From NCBI GenBank assembly GCA_964477295.1, contig CAYZEZ010000052.1, positions 1 through 20,712 of the forward strand: a stretch of 20,712 nt of DNA, written 5' to 3'. The notes under the pieces were generated by a model. That model was not told the DNA's origin. It did not search any database and saw nothing but the letters and a program-made list of their open reading frames with translations. The stretch comes from CAYZEZ01 sp964477295. GTDB taxonomy: Bacteria > Bacteroidota > Bacteroidia > Bacteroidales > SM23-62. Numbering within the stretch: position 1 is the stretch's first letter; every line of letters starts with the position of its first letter. A program made the position numbers and the translations under genes. This document shows positions 1 through 6,279 of this stretch, piece by piece.

Positions 1-111
1 AGGAAAGAGATTGAGAATATTTTTGATATTATGATACATGTTGAGCCTTTCGGTAATGTTGACCATGAGGAGAAATACGGCGTAGAACAATCGGATATCA
101 CTGACCAGTAA
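1..111 (+). CDS. Cation diffusion facilitator transporter, C-terminal end (partial)
   Basis: The last 36 residues of a plus-strand gene enter from the left edge and end at the TAA at 109-111. The segment contains DIMIHVEPFGN followed by an acidic, E/D-rich tail. This resembles the end of the cytoplasmic C-terminal domain of CDF (ZitB/CzcD-type) divalent-metal/proton antiporters, where a 'hHvEP' strand closes the ferredoxin-like metal-sensing fold. The transmembrane part lies outside the window, so metal specificity cannot be read. The next gene is an AraC-type regulator of a kind often found near metal-efflux genes, which fits a metal-homeostasis locus. The assignment rests on one short motif. 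Confidence 0.6.
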   Translation, partial: RKEIENIFDIMIHVEPFGNVDHEEKYGVEQSDITDQ

Positions 112-178
112 AGACAAAATTCAGCGAAATGCCACGCAGATACCTTAACTCTCAAAACACAAATTAATGGTTCACTCT

Positions 179-205
179 CCGGTATCTATACCGGGCCCAT
201 ACCGG
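179..205. repeat. Alternative hairpins in the CDF-AraC spacer
   Basis: CCGGTA (179-184) pairs perfectly with TACCGG (189-194) across a 4-nt loop. The same left arm, extended to CCGGTAT (179-185), also pairs with ATACCGG at 199-205. Two mutually exclusive stems can therefore form. An A-run, not a T-run, follows on the plus strand, so this is not a standard plus-strand terminator. It could be an operator or mRNA processing site between the transporter and regulator genes. The rest of 112-363 holds no open frame that I would call a gene. Confidence 0.4.
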
Positions 206-271
206 AAAAAACAGGGTTAGTGGCCATATCTGCGAACCAGCCAGGTAACGGACAATTTTCATAGGGCTGAA

Positions 272-316
272 ATCCGATGATATTCTATAACATCATCGGA
301 TACAAACCAATTTTTT
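272..316 (+). terminator. Stem-loop with T-run upstream of the AraC-type gene
   Basis: A perfect 10-bp inverted repeat pairs ATCCGATGAT (272-281) with ATCATCGGAT (292-301) across a 10-nt loop. It is followed by a run of six T at 311-316. The 9-nt gap before the T-run is long for an intrinsic terminator, so an operator or a 5'-UTR structure for the following gene is also possible. It is a candidate terminator of the CDF transcript. Confidence 0.4.
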
Positions 317-363
317 ATTTTCAGGCGTTTATTCAATGCCTGCAGTCCTGTAACCTTCAATAA

Positions 364-957
364 ATGACTCACGGAAAACAACAGGTCACTGAAACACTAT
401 TTATCAGGAACATGGTTTCTGATTGCTGTTTGATATTATTGAAAGAACGGCTCGATGGAATTGGATTGCAGGTCAATAATATTAGTCTTGGTTCTGTATC
501 TGTGAGCTATGATAAAACAAAGATATCCTTCAATAATATCAGGTCTGTTATTCAATCTATCGGCCTTGATATTGTCGAGAGCAGAAATCAGCAACTGGTG
601 GAACAAATTAAAATAACAATCATTGAGCTTATACATTATATGAATAATGTGGATTCGATTGCCAGGAAAGCAGATTATCTTGTAGAAAAATTGGGGTACA
701 GTTACCCTTATTTGTCCAGGTTGTTTTCTTCATCAGAACCAATTACACTTGAAAAATATACCATATTGCAAAAAATCGAGAGAATTAAAGAACTTATCCT
801 GGCCGGAGAACTTACCCTTAGCGAAATTGCCTATATGATGGATTATTCCAGTGTTCAGTATCTGTCAAATCAATTCAAGAAAATTACAGGTATCTCGGTT
901 TCAGAATTTAAAAATTCGCCTGGATCACACAAGAAATCTATTGACAAATTAGTTTAA
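364..957 (+). CDS. AraC-type transcriptional regulator with HMA-like N-terminal domain
   Basis: A 197-residue protein. Residues about 10-75 resemble a small ferredoxin-like heavy-metal-associated fold (LFIRNMV..., then alternating strands and helices). Residues about 100-187 form an AraC-family double helix-turn-helix, with the hallmark second HTH LTLSEIAYMMDYSSVQYLSNQFKK followed by TGISVSEFK. This architecture is common in Bacteroidota near cation-efflux pumps and CDF transporters, and the upstream gene end looks like a CDF protein. The family usually carries Cys-x-x-Cys where this protein has S19-D20-C21-C22, so the first metal-binding cysteine is replaced. ATG364 was chosen because it places the expected N-terminal strand in frame; a later ATG at 412 would delete it. 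Metal dependence is inferred from family and context only. Confidence 0.8.
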   Translation: MTHGKQQVTETLFIRNMVSDCCLILLKERLDGIGLQVNNISLGSVSVSYDKTKISFNNIRSVIQSIGLDIVESRNQQLVEQIKITIIELIHYMNNVDSIARKADYLVEKLGYSYPYLSRLFSSSEPITLEKYTILQKIERIKELILAGELTLSEIAYMMDYSSVQYLSNQFKKITGISVSEFKNSPGSHKKSIDKLV

Positions 958-964
958 CACTACA

Positions 965-985
965 AATTGCCGGCAATTAATTTTT
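965..985 (+). terminator. Weak terminator-like palindrome after the AraC-type gene
   Basis: The 14-bp palindrome AATTGCCGGCAATT (965-978) lies 8 nt after the AraC stop codon and is followed by TTTTT at 981-985. The stem is only about five usable base pairs, so termination efficiency is doubtful. Confidence 0.35.
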
Positions 986-1068
986 AGTAATTAAAGCGTG
1001 GTTGACTCAAAAGGAATAATTTTGTCATCCTGTTGCTTTTGCCATCTGATTATTCTAAACGGAATAAC

Positions 1069-1227
1069 TTAATTAACCTAAGTTGCTGGTTACTAGATGT
1101 CTGAATAACAGCCACTTATGATTTAGTCAATTACACCTATTTTAAAACTGTAAAACAACTAAGTCATTGAATATTAATGTTATAACTAGTAACCAGTACC
1201 CAGTATCTGGCAACTTGAATTGATTAA
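1069..1227. repeat. Intergenic inverted-end repeat, copy A
   Basis: This AT-rich element of about 159 bp has inverted ends. The left end reads TTAATTAA..AAGTTGC..TGGTTACTAG. The reverse complement of the right end reads TTAATCAATTCAAGTTGCC.. and ends TACTGGTTACTAG. A second copy in the same orientation lies at 9051-9222 and shares the end sequences and the internal block GTCTGAATAACAG (1099-1111). No protein is encoded. It could be a MITE-like or REP-like dispersed element, and its snap-back ends could also act as a transcription barrier. The surrounding 958-1382 otherwise contains only AT-rich spacer. Confidence 0.7.
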
Positions 1228-1296
1228 AAAAAATAGATTAATCGTCCTTTCAGATTTCTTATATCTTCATTTATTTGATACAAAATATTATAACAT

Positions 1297-1325
1297 TTTG
1301 ACAGAAAATTGTAACAGTTATTTTG
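1297..1325 (+). promoter_or_regulatory. Possible promoter for the PqqD/ATP-grasp operon
   Basis: TTTG (1297-1300), then 18 nt, then TATTTTG (1319-1325) approximates the Bacteroidota -33/-7 arrangement, with one base fewer than TAnnTTTG. It would put the transcript start about 100 nt upstream of ATG1432, ahead of the leader hairpin. A second imperfect -7 (AATCTTTG, 1337-1344) lies just downstream. Confidence 0.3.
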
Positions 1326-1382
1326 CTCCTATTTTAAATCTTTGTACCATAGATAAAACTATTTACGATAAAACGTAATTGT

Positions 1383-1427
1383 ATGAGTTCAATCCTTCCT
1401 GGCAGGATTGAACAATGTAAAATTTAA
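1383..1427 (+). other. 14-codon leader frame upstream of the PqqD-like gene
   Basis: ATG1383 opens a 14-codon frame (MSSILPGRIEQCKI) ending at TAA 1425-1427, four nt before the ATG of the PqqD-like gene. The whole 1387-1413 hairpin lies within it, so translating this frame would melt the hairpin. It could be a translational attenuator, an unusually short precursor peptide, or chance. There is no independent coding evidence. Confidence 0.25.
1387..1413 (+). promoter_or_regulatory. Perfect 10-bp hairpin just upstream of the PqqD-like gene
   Basis: GTTCAATCCT (1387-1396) and AGGATTGAAC (1404-1413) are perfect complements around the 7-nt loop TCCTGGC. The right arm ends 18 nt before ATG1432 and has no T-run after it. 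It is best read as an mRNA leader structure or a protein-binding operator controlling the seven-gene operon. It also covers the alternative TTG at 1408, which argues against that codon as the translation start. Confidence 0.6.
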
Positions 1428-1431
1428 ATCA

Positions 1432-1686
1432 ATGAAAATTAATAAGAACATTGCCATTAGTGATTCCGGATTTGTTTTCGATCCTTCTTCCGGAGAATCT
1501 TTTTCACTAAATCCAATCGGTTTGGAAATTCTCGGATTTCTTAAAGAGGAGAAAGACCTGAGTGAAATTTCAGGGATCATGACCAACAATTATGAAATCG
1601 ATGCCGACAGCTTCGAAAAATATTTCTACGATTTCATTGGTATGCTTAAACAATTCGGTTTAGTTGAAAAAAATGAAAAAAATTGA
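1432..1686 (+). CDS. PqqD-like peptide-binding (RRE-fold) protein
   Basis: An 84-residue protein matching the PqqD family in size and pattern. It starts with a short beta-hairpin segment (ISDSGFVFDPSSGESFSLN), then helices with the NPIGLEIL and L..I..I....YEID spacing, and ends with a helix containing DFIGMLKQFGLV. PqqD proteins are stand-alone RiPP recognition elements: winged-helix domains that bind a leader peptide and present it to a modifying enzyme. No serine attachment motif of an acyl carrier protein is visible. ATG1432 is preferred over an in-frame TTG at 1408 that lies inside the leader hairpin. The ATP-grasp gene starts inside its last codons (14-nt overlap), so the two are probably translationally coupled. 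The partner peptide is unknown. Confidence 0.75.
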   Translation: MKINKNIAISDSGFVFDPSSGESFSLNPIGLEILGFLKEEKDLSEISGIMTNNYEIDADSFEKYFYDFIGMLKQFGLVEKNEKN

Positions 1687-2719
1687 TGTCAGCATAGCCG
1701 TAACAGGCCTTAATAACACGGATAATCCTGGGCCGGGAGTGCCAGTAATCCGTGCAATCCGGGATTCAGCAGCCTATAATCCCAGAATCATCGGGCTCGC
1801 TTATGAAAGCCTTGAACCCGGAATTTATATGTACAATGTTGTTGACAAGACTTACCAGGTGCCTTACCCATCTGAAGGAACTGATGTGCTGATTGACAGG
1901 ATCAAGGAAATACACAGCAAGGACCCCATTGACCTCCTGATACCTAACTTTGATGCTGAACTTTATGCATTCATGAAGGCAGAAAAGGAACTGGCATCTG
2001 TTAATATTAAAACCTTCCTGCCAACCCTTGAACAATTTGAAGATCGCCACAAATCCAACCTCCCGGAATTCGGTAAAAAATATGATGTGCTTGTTCCTGA
2101 AAGTAAACCCCTGACCAGCCAGTATGATATTGAAAAAATAAAGGACGACTTTGAATACCCGGTCATGGTTAAAGGTAAATTTTATGATGCCTACCTGGCA
2201 TATAATCCGGAACAGGTAAGGATGCATTATAATAAAATCACTGCAAAATGGGGACTACCCGTTATCATACAAGAATTTATCCGTGGCACCGAAGTTAATG
2301 TGGTTGCCCTGGGAGACGGAAAAGGAAACACCATCGGGGCAGTTCCAATGCGTAAGCAATACATAACAGACAAGGGCAAGGCATGGGCCGGGATTACTCT
2401 TGATAACAAGAATATGCTCGAGTTAACAAAAAAGATTATTCATTCCATGAAATGGAGGGGAGGCATGGAGCTCGAACTGATCAAGACCAACAAGGATGAA
2501 TTATATGTTATTGAGATAAATCCAAGGATTCCGGCCTGGGTTTACCTGGCTGTAGGAGCCGGTCAGAACATACCCGAAGCTATGGTTAAGCTGGCCCTGA
2601 ACATTCCGGTTGAACCCTTTGATTCATACGAAGTGGGTAAAATGTTTATCAGGTATTCATACGACCTGATCATCAATCTGAGTGAATTTGAAAAATTATC
2701 AACATTAGGTGAATTATAA
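1673..2719 (+). CDS. ATP-grasp ligase, carbamoyl-phosphate-synthase/PylC-like
   Basis: A 348-residue cytosolic enzyme. Residues 1-110 form a pre-ATP-grasp Rossmann-like domain (IDVSIAVTGLNN, IDLLIPNFDAE). The ATP-grasp proper follows: a nucleotide-binding lysine in YPVMVKG (K167), an acidic linker strand IIQEFIRGTE (E201), and the metal/ATP ligands ELEL (E266, E268) and IEINPR (E281, N283, R285). ATP-grasp enzymes join a carboxylate to an amine or thiol through an acyl phosphate. The segment after K167 (GKFYDAYLAYN) lacks the usual Gly/Ser-rich phosphate loop, which marks a divergent subfamily. ATG1673 is preferred over an in-frame TTG at 1664. The gene overlaps the PqqD-like gene by 14 nt and precedes the PLP enzyme gene by 11 nt. 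Its likely role is attaching an amino acid to a peptide or small acid; the substrate is not readable. Confidence 0.8.
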   Translation: MKKIDVSIAVTGLNNTDNPGPGVPVIRAIRDSAAYNPRIIGLAYESLEPGIYMYNVVDKTYQVPYPSEGTDVLIDRIKEIHSKDPIDLLIPNFDAELYAFMKAEKELASVNIKTFLPTLEQFEDRHKSNLPEFGKKYDVLVPESKPLTSQYDIEKIKDDFEYPVMVKGKFYDAYLAYNPEQVRMHYNKITAKWGLPVIIQEFIRGTEVNVVALGDGKGNTIGAVPMRKQYITDKGKAWAGITLDNKNMLELTKKIIHSMKWRGGMELELIKTNKDELYVIEINPRIPAWVYLAVGAGQNIPEAMVKLALNIPVEPFDSYEVGKMFIRYSYDLIINLSEFEKLSTLGEL

Positions 2720-2730
2720 AATATTATATT

Positions 2731-4077
2731 ATGGATAAGAAACCATTTGAAAGGCCTTTAATAAAAAAATTAAATGCAGGAATGCCCAGTAAATTTGGCA
2801 TGCCAACCCATGTTACACCCATAACCCATATTGATGATCTGCCAGTTGAGGAACTCATTTACAAATATGGATCACCGCTGTTTGTTATTTCAGAAAAAAC
2901 CATGCGTGAAACAATAGCAGATGCCAAGCGGGCCTTTTCAACCCGTTACCCCAAAGTACAATTCGCCTGGTCGTATAAAACGAATTACCTGGATGCAGTC
3001 TGCCGGATTTTTCACCAGGAAGGTTCATGGGCAGAGGTGGTCTCCCGGTTCGAATATGATAAAGCAATTCAAAACGGCGTCAAGGGAAGCCAGATCATAT
3101 TCAACGGACCCGATAAAACAGATGATGATTTGTTAACCGCTGTTCAGAATGACTCGCTGATCCATATCGATCATTTTGATGAGATGTATTCTATTATACA
3201 AATCGCCAAATCCCATGATATAAAACCTAAAGTCGCCATCCGGGTAAATATGGATACGGGTGTTTATCCAATGTGGGACCGTTTTGGTTTCAATTATGAA
3301 AATGGTGATGCATGGGATGCCATTAATCGAATTATGATCAGCGAACACATCGACCTGGTTGGCCTGCATACACATATCGGGACCTATATGTTCACGTCAA
3401 GTGCTTATAAAGTCGCCATTTCCAAACTGGCAGATCTTGCTTCAAACCTTGAACGGAAGTATAACATCAACCTTAAATATCTTGATATCGGTGGTGGTTT
3501 TGCATCGAAAAATACCCTTAAGGGAGCCTATATGCCAGGGACAGATACGGTACCTTCTTTTGACGAATATGCAGAAGCAATCACCTCCGGATTGGTGAGC
3601 TCCGGTTTAAATCCTGATAAATTACCGGTACTGATCCTTGAAACAGGCCGCGCACTGATTGATGATGCAGGCTATTTGCTGGGAACTGTTATTGCAAATA
3701 AAAGATTATCGGACGGTAGAAGGACAACCATTGTTGACGCCGGTGTAAACCTGTTGTTCACATCATTCTGGTATGAACACGATATCCGTCCTGCAAAACA
3801 GACTTCGGAAAGCCTGGAAGAATCTGCTATCCATGGACCGCTTTGTATGAATATTGATGTTCTGAGAGAAGCCATTCTGTTCCCCTTATTGAAAAAAGGG
3901 GACCACTTTGTTATAAAAAGAGTGGGGGCATATAATATGACCCAGTGGATGCAATTTATTACACTGCGTCCGAATGTAGTACTGATTGACAGGGACAATA
4001 AAGTCCATGTTATTAAAAATGCTGAAAAACTTGAAGACATACTTTCCACAGAAAAAGTTCCGGATCATTTAAAGTAA
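2731..4077 (+). CDS. LysA-fold type III PLP-dependent decarboxylase, substrate unknown
   Basis: A 448-residue member of the alanine-racemase/diaminopimelate-decarboxylase fold. The PLP lysine is K83 in WSYKTN. The barrel shows HTHIG (213-217), the phosphate-binding glycine loop DIGGG (252-256) and ETGRALIDDAG (304-314). The C-terminal beta domain has GPLCMNID (369-376) and GAYN (399-402). Diaminopimelate decarboxylases usually read CESxD at the 372-376 position. Here the Cys and Asp are kept but Glu-Ser is replaced by Met-Asn, so meso-diaminopimelate is unlikely to be the substrate. About 40 extra N-terminal residues precede the usual fold. Pairing with an ATP-grasp ligase recalls BtrJ/BtrK of butirosin synthesis, where a LysA-like enzyme decarboxylates a carrier-bound glutamate; that parallel is inference. 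Confidence 0.8.
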   Translation: MDKKPFERPLIKKLNAGMPSKFGMPTHVTPITHIDDLPVEELIYKYGSPLFVISEKTMRETIADAKRAFSTRYPKVQFAWSYKTNYLDAVCRIFHQEGSWAEVVSRFEYDKAIQNGVKGSQIIFNGPDKTDDDLLTAVQNDSLIHIDHFDEMYSIIQIAKSHDIKPKVAIRVNMDTGVYPMWDRFGFNYENGDAWDAINRIMISEHIDLVGLHTHIGTYMFTSSAYKVAISKLADLASNLERKYNINLKYLDIGGGFASKNTLKGAYMPGTDTVPSFDEYAEAITSGLVSSGLNPDKLPVLILETGRALIDDAGYLLGTVIANKRLSDGRRTTIVDAGVNLLFTSFWYEHDIRPAKQTSESLEESAIHGPLCMNIDVLREAILFPLLKKGDHFVIKRVGAYNMTQWMQFITLRPNVVLIDRDNKVHVIKNAEKLEDILSTEKVPDHLK

Positions 4078-4086
4078 ACCATACGT

Positions 4087-6279
4087 ATGGTAAAAAAGGC
4101 AGATATATCACAGTTTCTAAAAGGCATATTGAATAGTTATTCCCAGGTATTCTTTTCAGACAACAGGATCTTCTCTGTAATATTGCTGGTTGTTACATTC
4201 GTTGACTTGTATGCCGGGTTGTTCGGATTGATTTCCGTGTTATGCACAAACCTGGCCGGTTATCTGCTGGGGCTCGACCGCAGAATTATAATCAGGGGAT
4301 TGTATGGATTCAACAGTCTGCTCGTCGGACTGGGATTAAGTGTATACTACAGCCCGGATATTTTACTGCTGGTAATTGTGATTTTTAGTTCCTTGCTTAC
4401 CCTGCTTATTTCTGTCTCGATGCAAGGTGTTATAGGTAAATATGCTTTGCCCTATCTAAGTATTCCATTTCTTATCAGTATATGGATCGCCACCCTGGCC
4501 ACAAGGGAATTTACAGCCCTGGGAATCAGTGAACGGGGAATATACACATTCAATGATCTTTATATGATTGGCGGAGATTCTTTTGTCCGTATATATGAAT
4601 GGTGGAATGACCTGCAGATATTCCGTTCCCTTCGGATCTACCTGATTTCACTTGGGGCAATTTTCTTTCAGTACAATCTCCTGTCTGGCATTATCATCGC
4701 CATCGGGTTGATTAATTTTTCACGTATTTCCTTTACTTTGTCACTGGTAGGTTTTTATGCCGCCTATATTTTTTATGACCTGGTCGGTGCTGATATTTCT
4801 GAACTGAACTACAGCTATATCGGATTTAACTATATCCTTACCTCTGTTGCCCTTGGTGGATTTTTTATAATACCCTCTGTCAGGTCCCATATCTGGGTAT
4901 TAATTCTTATTCCCCTGGTAGCCCTGGTAACCATAAGTTCATCTTCCATTTTTACAGTATTTATGTTGCCTGTTTATTCTCTTCCGTTTAATATCATCGT
5001 GCTTTTGTTTCTCTATGTCCTGAAATTCAGAATAAAACCATCCCAAAAATTATCTGAGGTTTTCATTCAACAAAATTCCCCGGAAAAAAATCTCTATTCT
5101 TTTCATAATGACCGTATCCGGTTCAGGCATAATTTGTGGCCGGTTAAATTGCCATTTTATGGTGAATGGACCGTTTCACAGGGTCACGACGGAGAGCATA
5201 CACATAAAGAAGCCTGGAAACATGCATGGGATTTTATCATTACAGATGGCAGGGATAAACAATTTTCAGGCAGTGGCGACTTGCTTACCGATTATTATTG
5301 TTATGATAAAAATATCACTGCTCCGTCGGATGGTACTATAGAACATATAGTCGATAATATTTCTGATAATACAATTGGAGAAGTAAATATCAAAGAAAAT
5401 TGGGGCAATACAGTTATTATTAAAATCTCTGATCAATTGTATGCTTCATTGAGTCATTTGAAACCCGGTACTATCAAGGTAAAGGCCGGGGAACAGGTTA
5501 AAGAGGGTGAAATAATCGCCAGGTGCGGTAATTCAGGACGTTCACCATATCCACACCTTCATTTTCAGCTACAGGCAACTCCATACATTGGATCACCAAC
5601 TCTGCAATACCCATTCAGTTACTATATCCTGAAAAAATCAGATGAGTTTGGTTTGTGCCAGTTCGAGATCCCGGACAAAAACAACAAGGTATCAAATATC
5701 GAAACCAACGAATTGATGAATAATGCCTTTAACCTGGTGCCTGGAAAAATATTGCGCCTTGAAACTACCGCGAATGATGAAAAAACTTTTAACAAATGGG
5801 AAATCAATACGGATGAATACAACAATACCTTTATTGAGTGCCGTGGATCAGGATCAAAAATATTTTTTACTAACGATGGCAATTTGCTATGGTTCAAACA
5901 TTTTGAAGGAAAGCGAAATACCCTGCTGTATTATTTCTTTATCGCAGCCTTTAAAATACAGCTGGGTTACTATCAGGATCTTACCTTAACCGACCAATTT
6001 CCTGTAAAGCGTCTTGTTCGAGGGGAGCTTCTCGGTGTCCAGGCTGTGCGCGCACCCTTCCGTCTGTTCCTTTTATCTACTTATAAAGTCAAATATGAAT
6101 ACATCGACAATGAAATATCTCCGTCAAGCATTATCCTTAAATCTTCGGCAATTAATTCGGTTTTTGGTAAAATAACAAGAAATATTTCAGTCTCCATCGA
6201 AATCAATGAACAGGGGATTCATCAGTTTGAGGTGAATACAGGTAAAAAATCATTTGTAACAACATGTTCCGCATTATAA
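4087..6279 (+). CDS. Urea-transporter-like channel fused to an M23 metallopeptidase
   Basis: A 730-residue inner-membrane protein. Residues about 10-315 are highly hydrophobic with about ten membrane segments and match the UT family: LKGILNSYSQVFFSDN, LLGLDRRIIIRGLYGFNSLLVGLGL, then LPYLSIPF, with a second-repeat counterpart FQYNLLSGIIIAIGL. UT proteins are passive urea/amide channels built from two homologous halves. Residues about 355-515 are an M23 (LytM-like) peptidase: WTVSQGHDGEHTH, then HAWDF (H379, D382), TAPSDGTIE, WGNTVIIK, LSHLKPG, GNSGRSPYPHLHFQ (H490, H492). Zinc ligands are presumably H379 or H373, D382 and H492. Residues 520-730 are a beta-rich tail that I do not recognise. The peptidase should be periplasmic. 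The gene lies 9 nt after the decarboxylase gene and overlaps the next gene by 16 nt. Confidence 0.8.
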   Translation: MVKKADISQFLKGILNSYSQVFFSDNRIFSVILLVVTFVDLYAGLFGLISVLCTNLAGYLLGLDRRIIIRGLYGFNSLLVGLGLSVYYSPDILLLVIVIFSSLLTLLISVSMQGVIGKYALPYLSIPFLISIWIATLATREFTALGISERGIYTFNDLYMIGGDSFVRIYEWWNDLQIFRSLRIYLISLGAIFFQYNLLSGIIIAIGLINFSRISFTLSLVGFYAAYIFYDLVGADISELNYSYIGFNYILTSVALGGFFIIPSVRSHIWVLILIPLVALVTISSSSIFTVFMLPVYSLPFNIIVLLFLYVLKFRIKPSQKLSEVFIQQNSPEKNLYSFHNDRIRFRHNLWPVKLPFYGEWTVSQGHDGEHTHKEAWKHAWDFIITDGRDKQFSGSGDLLTDYYCYDKNITAPSDGTIEHIVDNISDNTIGEVNIKENWGNTVIIKISDQLYASLSHLKPGTIKVKAGEQVKEGEIIARCGNSGRSPYPHLHFQLQATPYIGSPTLQYPFSYYILKKSDEFGLCQFEIPDKNNKVSNIETNELMNNAFNLVPGKILRLETTANDEKTFNKWEINTDEYNNTFIECRGSGSKIFFTNDGNLLWFKHFEGKRNTLLYYFFIAAFKIQLGYYQDLTLTDQFPVKRLVRGELLGVQAVRAPFRLFLLSTYKVKYEYIDNEISPSSIILKSSAINSVFGKITRNISVSIEINEQGIHQFEVNTGKKSFVTTCSAL

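Noticed and set aside
1069..1227. CRISPR or tRNA-like structure
   Set aside because: The repeated units occur as inverted ends of an element, not as a regular direct-repeat and spacer array, and no cloverleaf can be drawn.
1408..1431. TTG start for the PqqD-like gene
   Set aside because: The codon lies in the right arm of a perfect 10-bp hairpin and the added residues are not part of the domain; ATG1432 fits better.
1432..1686. Acyl carrier protein, by analogy with the butirosin BtrI/BtrJ/BtrK set
   Set aside because: No DSL-type serine attachment motif is present, and the strand/helix pattern fits PqqD rather than a four-helix carrier protein.
1766..2227. Antisense open frame of 153 codons inside the ATP-grasp gene
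   Set aside because: The plus strand has clear ATP-grasp motifs here; the antisense translation has no recognisable domain and looks like a codon-bias shadow.
3672..4049. Antisense open frame of 125 codons inside the PLP decarboxylase gene
   Set aside because: It lies wholly within conserved LysA-fold sequence on the other strand and shows no family pattern.
4087..6279. A frameshift or annotation join between a separate transporter and a peptidase
   Set aside because: The reading frame is continuous through the linker at residues 315-355, with no stop or overlapping start that would suggest two genes.
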